In this document: positions 35,436 to 45,967 of the stretch, in pieces | How positions within the stretch are numbered: position 1 is the stretch's first letter | Layout of the letters: every line of letters starts with the position of its first letter | Assembly (NCBI GenBank): GCA_963696545.1 | Contig: CAVOKQ010000007.1 | Coordinates: forward strand, 310,001-374,000 | DNA: 64,000 bases | Source of the DNA: RPQJ01 sp963696545 | GTDB lineage: Bacteria > Pseudomonadota > Gammaproteobacteria > Steroidobacterales > Steroidobacteraceae | Direction: 5' to 3' | Made by a program: the position numbers and the translations under genes | Notes under the pieces: generated by a model | Seen by the model: only the letters and a program-made list of their open reading frames with translations | Told to the model about the DNA's origin: nothing | Database searches by the model: none

Positions 35436-36617
35436 TCAGCCGAGCAGTGCGGCGACGTGCCGCGCGATCATCAGTTCCTCGTTGGTGGGCAGCACGTACG
35501 CCGCGACGCGACTCGCTGGCGCACTGATGCATTGCTCGCCGCGCGTGTTCGCTGCCTCGTCGAGCTGCAAGCCGAGCCAACCGGCGTCGTCGCAGATGCG
35601 GCGGCGCACCTCCGGCTGGTTCTCGCCGATGCCACCCGTGAAGACGATCGCGTCGAGCCCGCCGAGCGCGGCGGCGAGCGAGCCGAGCTCGCGGCGCGCG
35701 CGGTACACGAATACGTCCACAGCGACACGTGCGGCCGATGAGTCGCTTGCGAGCAGCTCGCGCATGTCGCTCGACAGGCCGGACATCCCGAGCAGCCCCG
35801 ACTCGTGGTACAGCAGCCGTTCGACGTCGCGTATGCCAAGTCCCAGCTCGTCCATCAGGAACAGCAGCACGCCGGGATCGATCGAGCCGCTGCGCGTGCC
35901 CATCGGCAGGCCTTCGACCGCGGTGAAGCCCATCGTCGTCGCGACGCTGCGACCGGCCTGCAGTGCGCACATGCTGGCGCCGTTGCCGAGGTGGAACACC
36001 ACGGTGCGGCCCTGCGCGGCGCGGCCATCGAGCGCCGGCAGCACCGAGGCCACGTACTCGTACGACAGGCCGTGGAAACCGTAGCGCCGCACGCCTGCCT
36101 CCGCGAAGCGCGGCGGCAGTGCAAAGAGTTGCGCGACCTCAGGAATCGTGCGGTGAAACGCCGTGTCGAAGCACGCGATCTCGGGCACTCCCGGCAGCCG
36201 CTCGAGCAGCAGGCGGATCGCGGCCAGGTTGTGCGGCTGGTGCAGCGGCGCGAGCGGCACGTACTTTTCGAGCCGCTCGATCACCTGGACATCCACACGC
36301 GTCGGCGCCATGAACTCCAGACCGCCATGCACCACGCGGTGACCGACGCCGGCGATGTGCAAGCCACCCAGTTCCTCGGCCAGGAAATCGAGCAGCAGGC
36401 CGAGCGCGGCCTCGTGACTCATCGGTCCGTCGCCGAGCGTACGATCTGCGATGACCGTTGCGCCGTGCTTCACTGCGAGGTGCGGCTCCGTGCCGAGCCC
36501 GGAGATCTGTCCGCGCAGCTCGTGTTGCAGCGCGCCTCCCGGCCGCCGAAACGTGCAGAACTTGACGCTCGAGGAGCCGGCGTTCAGGACGACGATCGCG
36601 TCCCCGCCGCCGCTCAC
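35436..36617 (-). CDS. ackA: Acetate kinase
   Basis: 393 residues. Converts acetyl phosphate and ADP to acetate and ATP (or the reverse). Motifs: VVLNAGSSSVKF, VGHRVVHGG, CFDTAFHRT, RRYGFHGLSYEYV, HLGNGASMCALQ, FTGGIGENQPEVR. GTG 36617 overlaps the pta stop (GTGA) and has GGAGGGG 6 bases ahead; ATG 36632 lies upstream of that ribosome site. Last gene of the puuR-puuC-pta-ackA string. Confidence 0.94.
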   Translation of the reverse strand: MSGGGDAIVVLNAGSSSVKFCTFRRPGGALQHELRGQISGLGTEPHLAVKHGATVIADRTLGDGPMSHEAALGLLLDFLAEELGGLHIAGVGHRVVHGGLEFMAPTRVDVQVIERLEKYVPLAPLHQPHNLAAIRLLLERLPGVPEIACFDTAFHRTIPEVAQLFALPPRFAEAGVRRYGFHGLSYEYVASVLPALDGRAAQGRTVVFHLGNGASMCALQAGRSVATTMGFTAVEGLPMGTRSGSIDPGVLLFLMDELGLGIRDVERLLYHESGLLGMSGLSSDMRELLASDSSAARVAVDVFVYRARRELGSLAAALGGLDAIVFTGGIGENQPEVRRRICDDAGWLGLQLDEAANTRGEQCISAPASRVAAYVLPTNEELMIARHVAALLG

Positions 36618-38008
36618 TGCAGGCCCCTCCATCCCGGCTTGCGGCGGGCGTGTGCAAGCAGCTTTGCGACCGCCGCGGAGCCGATGCGCATCCGCACATT
36701 GTCGGCGCGGCTGGTGAGCACGACCGGCACGCGCGCTCCGAGCACGACGCCCGCACTGTCGGCACCGGCGAAATACTGCAGCTGCTTGGCGAGCATGTTG
36801 CCCGACTCGATGTTGGGCACCATCAGGATGTCGGCCCGCCCGGCGACCGGCGACTTGATGCCCTTGGTGCGGGCGGCATGCTCGCTGATCGCGTTGTCGA
36901 ACGCCAGCGGACCGTCGAGGATGCCGCCCTGGATCTGCCCCCGGTCGGCCATCTTGCAGAGCGCCGCCGCGTCCAGCGTCGAGCCGATGTTCGGGTTGAC
37001 CATCTCGACGGCAGAGAGGATCGCGACCTTCGGCATGGCGATGCCGAGCACGTGCGCGAGGTCGATCGCGTTGCGCACGATGTCCGCCTTCTCGGCCAGC
37101 GTCGGCTCGATGTTGATCGCCGCGTCGGTGACGAGCAGCATCCGGTCGTACGCCGGCACGTCCATCACGAACACGTGGCTCACGCGGCGCTCGGTCCGCA
37201 ACCCCGACTGGGCCGAGATGATCTGGGCCAGGATCTCGTCCGTGTGCAGGCTGCCTTTCATCAGCATCTCGACTTCGCCGGCGCGGGCGAGGCCGGCGGC
37301 GACCGCAGCCGATGCGTGGCTGTGCTCGGTCGGGACAATCCTGAGAGCCGAGATGTCCACGCCGTTCGTGTCCGCCACGGCCCGGATCCGTGCAGGCGGG
37401 CCGACGAGCACCGGGACGATCAGGTTGCGCCGTGCCGCCTCGAGCGCACCGAGCAGTGAATCACGATCGCATGGGTGCGCGACGGCGCAGCTCACCGCCT
37501 CGAGCGGCTCGCAGTCGAGCAGCAGCCGCGCGAATATGTCGTTGCGCCGCAGGATGATTTCCGGCGTGGCGATGTCGGAGTAGGCGAGCCGGCGGCGCGG
37601 CGCCTCGACCACGGCCCGTCCCCACAGTACGCGACGGTCCCCGACACGGGCATCGCAGTCGAACTCGACGTAGCCGCTGTTGGCGTGTTTTGCACGCGCG
37701 GTGACCGACGCCGAGAGATTCTCGCCGACCTGCACCTGGCCCGCGTACTCGAGCTGCATCGATACGATCCGCGTACCCGGCCCCGGCAACCTGCGCTCGA
37801 GCAGGCCCGAGATCACCGCGCTGACGCCCACCGCATCCACGCTCAGCAGCTGGGTGGACGTGGCGCCCGGGTCCTCTAGCTGGAACGGCTCGATGTCACC
37901 GGACACCAGCACCAGCGCCTCGATCTCCGTCTGGGTCAGGGCGCGCTGCGCGCTCGCCGAGGCGCCAACCTCGATCTCGTCGAACGTGACGTTCTTGTAG
38001 TCGCTCAC
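36614..38008 (-). CDS. MaoC-like domain fused to phosphate acetyl/butyryltransferase
   Basis: 464 residues. The N-terminal 150 residues are a MaoC/hydratase-type hot-dog, and the rest is a Pta/Ptb-type phosphotransacylase (VAHPCDRDSLLGALEAAR, LMKGSLHTDEI, MLLVTDAAINIEPTL, GPLAFDNAIS, MVPNIESGNMLAKQL). The MaoC catalytic motif usually reads G-D-x-N-P-x-H; here it is GDIEPFQLE, with Gln for His and Glu for Asn, so hydratase activity is doubtful. It would interconvert acyl-CoA and acyl phosphate for AckA. GTG 38008 overlaps the puuC stop (GTGA). Confidence 0.9.
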   Translation of the reverse strand: MSDYKNVTFDEIEVGASASAQRALTQTEIEALVLVSGDIEPFQLEDPGATSTQLLSVDAVGVSAVISGLLERRLPGPGTRIVSMQLEYAGQVQVGENLSASVTARAKHANSGYVEFDCDARVGDRRVLWGRAVVEAPRRRLAYSDIATPEIILRRNDIFARLLLDCEPLEAVSCAVAHPCDRDSLLGALEAARRNLIVPVLVGPPARIRAVADTNGVDISALRIVPTEHSHASAAVAAGLARAGEVEMLMKGSLHTDEILAQIISAQSGLRTERRVSHVFVMDVPAYDRMLLVTDAAINIEPTLAEKADIVRNAIDLAHVLGIAMPKVAILSAVEMVNPNIGSTLDAAALCKMADRGQIQGGILDGPLAFDNAISEHAARTKGIKSPVAGRADILMVPNIESGNMLAKQLQYFAGADSAGVVLGARVPVVLTSRADNVRMRIGSAAVAKLLAHARRKPGWRGLQ

Positions 38009-39498
38009 GACAGGTCGATCCAGGTGGTCTTGAGTTCAGTGTACTTGTCGAAGGCGTGCAGCGACTTGTCGCGGCCAGTGCCCGACTGCTTGAAGCCGCC
38101 GAACGGTACGGTGATGTCGTCGGCATCGTAGCAGTTCACGTAGACCATGCCGGAGCGCAGCGCCCGGGCAATGCGGTGTGCACGCGTGATGTCGCGCGTC
38201 CACACGGCGGCCGCGAGACCGTAGATCACGGAGTTGCCCACCTGCACGGCCTCGTCGGCGTCGCGCACGGTAATTGCCGCCAGCACCGGCCCGAAGATCT
38301 CCTCGCGCGCGATCCGCATGTCGGGGCGCACTTCGCCGAAGATCGTGGGCTCCACGTAGAAACCGCCCGACTCCTGGCGCGCACGCCTGCCGCCTGCGAG
38401 CAACCGCGCGCCATCCTCACGGCCGGCATCTATGTACCCGAGCACGGTCTGCAACTGCACGTCGTCGACGATCGCGCCGAGCCGGGTAGCCGCATCGAGG
38501 GGGTCGCCCGGCACGAGCTTGCGGCCGGCCGCGACGACCTTCTCGAGCACGGCGTCACGCACACTCTCCTCGATGATCAGCCGCGAGCCCGCGGAACACA
38601 TCTCGCCCTGGTTGAAGAAGATGGCGGACGCCGCGGCCTCCGCGGCACGATCGAGGTCGGGGCAGTCAGCGAGGATGATGTTCGGCGACTTGCCGCCACA
38701 TTCGAGCCAGACACGCTTCATGTTCGACTGGCCGGAGTACTGCAGCATCAGCTTGCCGGTGCGGGTCGAGCCCGTGAACCCGATGCAGTCCACGTCCATG
38801 TGCATCGCGAGCGCCTGCCCTGCCGTGTGGCCGAACCCCGGCAACACGTTGAACACGCCATCCGGAATGCCGGCGCGCGACGCGAGCTCGCCGAGGCGGA
38901 TGGCGGTGAGTGGCGATTTCTCCGAAGGCTTCAGGATGAACGAGTTGCCGGCCGCGAGCGCGGGAGCGATCTTCCACGCCGCCATGATCAGCGGGAAGTT
39001 CCACGGCACGATCGCGGCCACGACGCCGATCGGTTCGCGCGTGATCAGCGCGAGCGCATCGTGGCTCGTCGGCGCGACCTCGTCGTAGATCTTGTCGATC
39101 GCTTCCGCGTACCAGGTGATGCAGCGCGCGGTGGACGGTATGTCGACGGCGAGGCTGTCGGAGATCGGCTTGCCCATGTCGAGCGTCTCGAGCAGCGCAA
39201 GCTCGTCGCGGTGCTCGAGGATCAGCTCGGCGAAGCGCAGCAGCACGCGCTTGCGCTCGCGCGGCGGCTGCCGGCACCACGCGCCGCTGTCGAACGACCG
39301 CCGCGCCGCTGCGACGGCACGATCGACGTCGGCCGCGCCGGTCGAGGCGACCTTCGCGATCACGCGCCCGTGGATCGGGCTCACGCAGTCGAACGTCTCG
39401 CCGGTAGCGGCGTGCACGTAGCGGCCGTCGATGAACGCACGGCCTTCGATTTCGAGCGCCCGGGCGCGCTCGTGCCAGTGGACATGAGTGTCGGTCAT
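38005..39498 (-). CDS. puuC: Gamma-glutamyl-aminobutyraldehyde dehydrogenase (PuuC/KauB)
   Basis: 497 residues, NAD(P)-dependent aldehyde dehydrogenase. Oxidises the aldehyde made by PuuB (and 4-aminobutanal from SpuC). Motifs: VPWNFPLIMAAWKIAPALAA, FTGSTRTGK, catalytic Glu in LECGGKSPNI, catalytic Cys in FFNQGEMCSAGSR and EEIFGPVL. ATG 39498 is 10 bases after the puuR stop. It overlaps the MaoC-Pta gene. The family is broad, so the substrate rests on the PuuR neighbour. Confidence 0.93.
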   Translation of the reverse strand: MTDTHVHWHERARALEIEGRAFIDGRYVHAATGETFDCVSPIHGRVIAKVASTGAADVDRAVAAARRSFDSGAWCRQPPRERKRVLLRFAELILEHRDELALLETLDMGKPISDSLAVDIPSTARCITWYAEAIDKIYDEVAPTSHDALALITREPIGVVAAIVPWNFPLIMAAWKIAPALAAGNSFILKPSEKSPLTAIRLGELASRAGIPDGVFNVLPGFGHTAGQALAMHMDVDCIGFTGSTRTGKLMLQYSGQSNMKRVWLECGGKSPNIILADCPDLDRAAEAAASAIFFNQGEMCSAGSRLIIEESVRDAVLEKVVAAGRKLVPGDPLDAATRLGAIVDDVQLQTVLGYIDAGREDGARLLAGGRRARQESGGFYVEPTIFGEVRPDMRIAREEIFGPVLAAITVRDADEAVQVGNSVIYGLAAAVWTRDITRAHRIARALRSGMVYVNCYDADDITVPFGGFKQSGTGRDKSLHAFDKYTELKTTWIDLS

Positions 39499-39508
39499 GG
39501 CTGCTGCC

Positions 39509-40057
39509 TCAGAAAGTCGGCGGCGTGCTCGCGGAGATGATCTCGCACGGTTCGTTGCCGACGTTGCGGAACCGGTGCGGAATCGCACTGGTGAAGTAGT
39601 ACGCATCGCCGGGGCCGAGCACCCGGGTCTCGCCGCCGATCGTGAGCTCGATACGTCCGCGCACGACCACGCCGCCCTCCTCGCCTTCGTGGCGCAGCAT
39701 GTCCGCGCCGGTGTCGGCTCCCGGCGCGTAGCGCTCGTGCATCACCGACATCGCACGATTCGGGCGGCGGGCGGCAACGAGCTTCAGCGACACGCTGCGA
39801 TCACCGAGGTCGGTGAGCTCGTCGCCCTTGTAGAACACCTGCGGGCTCGCCGACAGGTCGAGCGTGAAGAACTCGGCCAGCGACATCGGGATACCCTCGA
39901 GCACCTTCTTCAGCGAGCTCACCGAGGGGCTGACGCGGTTCTGCTCGATCAGCGAAATCAAGCCGTTGGTGACCCCGGCGCGCTTGGCGAGCTCGCGCTG
40001 CGAGAGGCCGTACATCGTGCGCACGGCACGCAGGTGGGCACCGACGTCGAGGGTCAT
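39509..40057 (-). CDS. puuR: PuuR/PauR-type transcriptional regulator (HTH plus cupin)
   Basis: About 182 residues. N-terminal Xre-type HTH (LSQRELAKRAGVTNGLISLI) and C-terminal cupin (HEGEEGGVVVRGRIELTI, PGDAYYFTSAIPHRF), ending ISASTPPTF, very close to the end of E. coli PuuR. It represses polyamine catabolism and is released by putrescine in E. coli. ATG 40057 is preferred; GTGs further upstream (40087, 40063) and a TTG at 40138 are alternatives, but the TTG lies inside a promoter-like TTGACA. A PuuR-site-like sequence sits just ahead, suggesting autoregulation. Confidence 0.92.
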   Translation of the reverse strand: MTLDVGAHLRAVRTMYGLSQRELAKRAGVTNGLISLIEQNRVSPSVSSLKKVLEGIPMSLAEFFTLDLSASPQVFYKGDELTDLGDRSVSLKLVAARRPNRAMSVMHERYAPGADTGADMLRHEGEEGGVVVRGRIELTIGGETRVLGPGDAYYFTSAIPHRFRNVGNEPCEIISASTPPTF

Positions 40058-40070
40058 GCCGGTCACGGGG

Positions 40071-40085
40071 TGTTCAATATCCTGC
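40071..40085 (-). promoter_or_regulatory. Candidate PuuR operator ahead of puuR
   Basis: Read on the minus strand the sequence is GCAGGATATTGAACA. Ten of 15 positions, including the ATA and TGAACA blocks, match the E. coli PuuR site as I recall it. It lies 14 bases upstream of the puuR ATG, between puuR and the divergent bauA. Confidence 0.4.
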
Positions 40086-40122
40086 ACACGAAGCGCGTAA
40101 GTAGCGGAATTTTCGACGTCGT

Positions 40123-40151
40123 TTGAGGTGGGTGTCAATTTTTCTTATCAT
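40123..40151 (+). promoter_or_regulatory. Candidate sigma-70 promoter for bauA, overlapping a divergent puuR promoter
   Basis: TTGAGG (40123-40128) and TATCAT (40146-40151) are spaced by 17 bases, 33 bases before the bauA ATG. On the other strand TTGACA (40133-40138) with GAAAAT (40109-40114) could serve puuR, so the two promoters overlap head to head. Confidence 0.45.
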
Positions 40152-40183
40152 CGGGAGTCTCCCCACCCTCCCGGAACACCGCC

Positions 40184-41512
<1,329 letters not shown>

Positions 41513-41708
41513 CGAGACCGACCGGCGATCCCGCGGGCCGCGGTGACCAGGCAGCGATGGCAATGAGATGCGGCTCACGCTTTGGCGCGCGGACTGTCGG
41601 CTACGCTCGCCGTCAAAGCAGGTCGCGGCGTCCGGATCCGCCCGAGACCGGCGCGGAATGGCGCGGACCGGCCGCCCGGACAATGACGATTACCATGACG
41701 AACAATTC

Positions 41709-44450
41709 GTGACCGCGCCTCACGAACCTGCGGAGCCGTCCGAGCACGCTGCCGCGCGCAACACGCGGCGGCAGCCGGGAATCGCAGCGCACCTGGCGGT
41801 GGCCTGTGCCGCCGTCGCGGCGTTCGCACTGGCGGCCAACTTCATGGCGGAGCACGGCACGCTCGTGGTGCACACCACGGAAATCCGCCCGGTGGCCGCG
41901 CCGCCCGTCGCCACCGCGGATCCCGTCGTGACCGTCGAGCCAGTGGTGGTCGAGTCGATCGAGCGCATTTCTTCCGCGGCACTCGTGTCGGCCGTCGAGC
42001 GTTTCGGTCATGCGGCGCTGTCCCGCGCGGAGGACCCGGGCCCGGAACCCGTGAGCCAGCTGGACGCAGCGGCCAGGGACCTGCAGGCAGAGAGCGCCGC
42101 ATATTTTGCCGCCGTCCGACCTCACGTCAGTTCCACCAGGCTGCGCAATCTCAGGGAGACCACCGAACGGCACGCGGCGCTGGCCGAGGAACTGGTACGG
42201 ATTGCGGATGCCAGGCACGCCCATCTGCAGGAGTGCTGGGAACACTTCGAGGCGCTCGATGCGAGGTTCAAGGCCACGCTGGACCGGGCCTGGAAGATCT
42301 TCGGACGAGTCGTGGCGCGCGGGTCGCTGATCGAGATCAGCCACCACCTCGACGAGATTCGCAAGGACCTGTCGAGTTTCGCGACGCCGCGCGGTTACGA
42401 CGATGGCGACGTTGCAGCGATCACGGCCCACGAAGCGGCGCTGCTGAAATCGCTGCAGGACAACCAGCAGTCGCTGGGCGGATCCCAGGGCGCCGACTGG
42501 ATGCAGCGCAACAGCGACGATGCCCGGCTGCTGGTGGCGGCGCGCGAGTCCCTGCTCGAGGCCGACCGGCAGCGAAGCCAGGCCATCGAGAGTTTCCGGG
42601 CGGCGAATACAGCGCTGGCGGCATCGGCCGGAGAAAAGGTCACTCGCAAGCGCAAGACGACCACGATGCGGACCCGGGCGGTCGCTCCAGCTGCACTTGA
42701 GCCAGCGGACGCACCTGCGCTGCAGCCCAGCACGATCAGTACGACGTCGGAACACATGGAGGAGCCCGGCCAGCGCGCCACTTTCGCGTGGATGAGCGCC
42801 GGCGTGCTGGCCCTGCTGCTGCTGGTGTCCGCGACGATGTTCGTGCGGATCGTCGGCCCGGTGCGCCGCCTGATGCTGGCGTCGCGCAGGATCGCGGAGG
42901 GCGACACCGACATTCGCGTTGCACGCGGCGGCGTCAAGGAGCTGGATTCGCTGGCGGTGTCGTTCAACCAGATGGCCGAGCGCCTCGCCGCGGCACAGGT
43001 CGTCACCCGCGAGTACCAGGGCGAGCTCGAAGCGAGGGTGGAAGAGCGCACACGCCAGCTGCTGCATCTGGCCGAACACGATCCGCTGACCGAACTGCCC
43101 AATCGACGCCAGCTCTTTGCGCAGCTGGCGGCTGCGCTGCGCAATGCGGAAGCGGAGAGCCGTTATGTCGGTGTCTACTTTCTCGACCTGGACAACTTCA
43201 AGAACCTGAACGACAGCGTCGGCCACGCCTACGGCGACCGTGTGCTGCAGAGCGTGGCCCACCGGCTGGAGGAAGTTGCCGCGCCCTACGGCTTCTCCGC
43301 GCGCCTCGGCGGCGACGAGTTCACCGTGGTCGTCGCGAGCGCGGACAGCGTCGAGCAGATCCGCGACGCGGGCCTGGCGCTCGAGCGTGCATTCCAGCAA
43401 CCGCTGGTGGTCGACGGACGTGACCTGCTGATGAGCATCAGCATCGGCGTGAGCTATTTCCCCATGCACGCCGAGGACGCGGAGTCACTGCTCCGTGCAG
43501 CCGATGCCGCCTTGTTTCGTGCGAAGGCCCTCGGGCGCAGCCAGCTCAGCGTCTTCACTCCTGATCTGCTTGCCGCGGCCACCTCGCGCTTTTCGACCGA
43601 GCAGGGCCTGCGTCGCGCCGTGGAGCGCGGCGAACTCGAGCTGGTGTTCCAGCCCGAGGTTCACGTCCAGACTCTGGAGGTCGGACTGGTCGAGGCGCTG
43701 CTGCGCTGGCGCCTGCCGGACGGGCGGCTCGCCTCACCGGCCGAGTTCCTGGCGGTTGCCGAGGAATCCGGGCTGATCATCGAGATCGGCGACTGGGTCC
43801 TGCGCACCGCCATCGAGGCAGCGGCGCAATGGCACCACGGCGAGTGGCCGGAAGTGCGTGTGGCGATCAATGCGTCGGCTCGCCAGGTCCTCGATACGCA
43901 GTTCCTGCGCCGGGTACAGGGACTGCTCGACGAGCACAGGTTGCCTGCGCGGTGCATCGAGATCGAATTGACCGAGAATGTGCTGCAGACCGGTCGTGCC
44001 ACGGTGGATGTGGTCCGGCAGCTGCGGGAATGCGGAATCGGCATCGCGCTCGACGACTTCGGTACCGGATACTCGTCGCTGGCGTCGCTCGAGCGCCTGC
44101 CTCTCACGCGCGTCAAGCTCGACCAGAGCCTGATCGCGAGCATCGACACGAACGAGCGCTCGCGGGTCATTGCAGACGCGATCGCCGCGCTGTGCGGCAA
44201 CCTCGGCCTGGAAATGACAGCGGAGGGCATCGAGCGCCCCGAGCAGCTCGCGACACTGCTGCGGCACCGTTCGACCTACCTGCAGGGTTACCTGCTGTCG
44301 CGACCCGTGCGCGGCCAGGACCTGCTCGCTTGCATCAGGGACGTACCGGCTCGCATACAGTCGATGCTGGTTGCCCATCCCGGGTTGCGGCCCGCGCCCG
44401 CCGACCTTGTGGGCAGGCCCGCAAAGCCGAAGCTCGTGCGCTCGACGTAG
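41709..44450 (+). CDS. Membrane GGDEF-EAL protein (c-di-GMP cyclase/phosphodiesterase)
   Basis: About 913 residues from a GTG at 41709; ATGs at 41658 or 41568 would add 17 or 47 residues of unconvincing sequence. TM1 (about 25-45), a periplasmic helical sensor of about 310 residues, TM2 (about 358-380), a HAMP-like linker (RRIAEGDTDIRV, SFNQMAERLAAAQ), then GGDEF with intact RLGGDEF (about 534) and EAL with EALLRW (about 661), ELTEN, DDFGTGYSSL and KLDQSLI. Both active sites look complete. No I-site RxxD is obvious directly before GGDEF. The signal sensed is unknown. An intrinsic terminator follows. Confidence 0.9.
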   Translation: MTAPHEPAEPSEHAAARNTRRQPGIAAHLAVACAAVAAFALAANFMAEHGTLVVHTTEIRPVAAPPVATADPVVTVEPVVVESIERISSAALVSAVERFGHAALSRAEDPGPEPVSQLDAAARDLQAESAAYFAAVRPHVSSTRLRNLRETTERHAALAEELVRIADARHAHLQECWEHFEALDARFKATLDRAWKIFGRVVARGSLIEISHHLDEIRKDLSSFATPRGYDDGDVAAITAHEAALLKSLQDNQQSLGGSQGADWMQRNSDDARLLVAARESLLEADRQRSQAIESFRAANTALAASAGEKVTRKRKTTTMRTRAVAPAALEPADAPALQPSTISTTSEHMEEPGQRATFAWMSAGVLALLLLVSATMFVRIVGPVRRLMLASRRIAEGDTDIRVARGGVKELDSLAVSFNQMAERLAAAQVVTREYQGELEARVEERTRQLLHLAEHDPLTELPNRRQLFAQLAAALRNAEAESRYVGVYFLDLDNFKNLNDSVGHAYGDRVLQSVAHRLEEVAAPYGFSARLGGDEFTVVVASADSVEQIRDAGLALERAFQQPLVVDGRDLLMSISIGVSYFPMHAEDAESLLRAADAALFRAKALGRSQLSVFTPDLLAAATSRFSTEQGLRRAVERGELELVFQPEVHVQTLEVGLVEALLRWRLPDGRLASPAEFLAVAEESGLIIEIGDWVLRTAIEAAAQWHHGEWPEVRVAINASARQVLDTQFLRRVQGLLDEHRLPARCIEIELTENVLQTGRATVDVVRQLRECGIGIALDDFGTGYSSLASLERLPLTRVKLDQSLIASIDTNERSRVIADAIAALCGNLGLEMTAEGIERPEQLATLLRHRSTYLQGYLLSRPVRGQDLLACIRDVPARIQSMLVAHPGLRPAPADLVGRPAKPKLVRST

Positions 44451-44498
44451 CGCAACCTCGCCGTCATCGAGCACCTCGACGAGCAGCACCAGAACAAG

Positions 44499-44535
44499 AA
44501 CGCCCGGCCCCCTCGCGAGGACCGGGCGTTTTTCG
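44499..44535. terminator. Intrinsic terminator between convergent genes
   Basis: AACGCCCGG (44499-44507) pairs with CCGGGCGTT (44522-44530), with palindromic CCTCGCGAGG in the loop, followed by TTTTTC on the plus strand. It ends the GGDEF-EAL transcript. The reverse strand gives TTCTTGTTCT after the stem, so it may also stop the porin transcript. Confidence 0.85.
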
Positions 44536-44563
44536 TTGGCGCTGGTTCAGTTGCGCCGTCAGC

Positions 44564-45307
44564 TTACTGGCCGGCGGCCTTGGCTTCCGACTCGCTCGTG
44601 ACGGGCTCCGACTTGCTCCAGGGGAACGTGGTCGAGACCGAGAAGATCGCACGCGCCTCGGTGCTGGAAATGTCGTCCGGCGTGTCGCGCAGTGTCTTCA
44701 GGTCCTCGCCGTCAACCCACTTCAGCGCGAAGTCGAAGTGACCCCACGTGTAGCCGATGCCGGCCGACCAGTCCATGTAGTTGTCCTGGCCGTAAGCGGA
44801 CTCGATGCCGTCGCCGTCGCTGTAGCCGAGATGGCCGAGCAGGCTGAAGTTGGCGGGCAGCGGGTAGTCGACGTTGCCCTCGTAGTAGAAGGCATTGTCG
44901 CCCGTGCCGGCGAAGTCCCATGAATACGAGATCTTGCCGGTGATCCACTCCCAGCCGAGGCTGCCGTAGATCTCCGGGAAGTTGAAACTGCTCTCGCCCG
45001 CGTAGGTGTAGTAGACGATGCCCGTGTCCCACACGATCGTCTCGCCGCCGCCCCAGCCCGCGTACAGGTCGATCTCGATATTGGGATCGCCGCCGCCGAA
45101 GTCGACGTTGCTCGCCCAGGCCCCCATGTGGAAGCCGATGTCCGACGCGTAGTCGAGGCTGCCCTGCAGGGCCGGATCCTGGGCGGTCTGCGTCACGCCG
45201 CGCCAGTCGTAGTCGCTCGTAGCCGTGACCGTGCCGGAAAACTCGGCGTGGGCCACCGCAGCCGACGTCAGCAGCACCAGCGCCGCCATGCCTTGTGTCA
45301 ATTTCAT
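44564..45307 (-). CDS. TorF-family putative porin (outer-membrane beta barrel)
   Basis: 247 residues. Signal peptide cleaved near VAHAEF. The mature start FSGTVTATSDYDWRGVTQT is the hallmark of the TorF/Gcw_chp porin family, followed by alternating aromatic beta strands (FHMGAWASNVDFG, IEIDLYAGW, YMDWSAGIGYTWG, FDFALKWVDG). The C-terminus has a short charged tail after the last strand instead of ending in Phe. A TACAAT -10 lies upstream. Role: outer-membrane passage of small solutes; substrate unknown. Confidence 0.88.
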   Translation of the reverse strand: MKLTQGMAALVLLTSAAVAHAEFSGTVTATSDYDWRGVTQTAQDPALQGSLDYASDIGFHMGAWASNVDFGGGDPNIEIDLYAGWGGGETIVWDTGIVYYTYAGESSFNFPEIYGSLGWEWITGKISYSWDFAGTGDNAFYYEGNVDYPLPANFSLLGHLGYSDGDGIESAYGQDNYMDWSAGIGYTWGHFDFALKWVDGEDLKTLRDTPDDISSTEARAIFSVSTTFPWSKSEPVTSESEAKAAGQ

Positions 45308-45360
45308 GAAGAACCCCTTCGTTGCGTTAAAACTACACAGGGAAGCCGTCCATGAGCGCG

Positions 45361-45366
45361 ATTGTA
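45361..45366 (-). promoter_or_regulatory. Candidate extended -10 element for the porin gene
   Basis: On the minus strand TGCTACAAT forms an extended -10 (TGnTACAAT) 54 bases before the porin ATG. No good -35 is seen at the expected distance, as is common for extended -10 promoters. Confidence 0.45.
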
Positions 45367-45549
45367 GCAGACACGACACGAATGGCACCCGGTCAGCCGG
45401 CTCCCCGCCGCTGCCGGGAAAGCTAGCAGGATTCGTGCCAGCCGTAAGATCTTGAAATTACTGACGTCGAGCCAGGCGGCTGCACCAATCGGGCGCAACG
45501 CGGCGGATTGCTGCATCGCAACGCACGATTCGGGTGCAGCGTGGCCCGC

Positions 45550-45930
45550 TCAACCGGGCTGCGGTGGTTCGTAGATGGCGTAGAACTTGCGGGCCGGCTC
45601 CAGCACTTCCCAGACGCCACGGAAGCCAGCCGGCATCACGAAGCAGTCGCCCGGCCCGAAAGTCCACGAGCGCCCGTGGTCGTCGGAGATCCTGACGCGC
45701 CCTTCGGTCAACACGCAGAGCTCGTTCTCGGTGTAGGTGACGTGCCAGGCGCCGGGGCTGCTGCGCCAGATGCCGCCGAAAAACCGGCCGCTGTCGTCCG
45801 TGTAGAGGTTGCGCACGTGCTGTGTCGGCACCGGACTGCCCGTGACGAGCCGCGCCGGATCGAGGCCCAGCGGTTCCTCGCGACCGTTGAATTCGTCGAT
45901 GCGGATGACTTCGGGACCGAGTTCACTCAT
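45550..45930 (-). CDS. Small cupin-domain protein (EutQ/DUF861-like)
   Basis: 126 residues, one cupin barrel: WHVTYTENELCVLTEGRVRI and FGPGDCFVMPAGFRGVWEV are the two cupin motifs. This matches the small DUF861 cupin group. The usual second metal His is not clear (FRGVWEV), so metal binding is uncertain. ATG 45930; it lies 37 bases downstream of the phosphoribosyltransferase stop, so the two may be co-transcribed at the edge of the stress island. Function unknown. Confidence 0.8.
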   Translation of the reverse strand: MSELGPEVIRIDEFNGREEPLGLDPARLVTGSPVPTQHVRNLYTDDSGRFFGGIWRSSPGAWHVTYTENELCVLTEGRVRISDDHGRSWTFGPGDCFVMPAGFRGVWEVLEPARKFYAIYEPPQPG

Positions 45931-45967
45931 CTGCGTCTCCCTGCGCCCGGAGGCACGTTCGAGCGTA

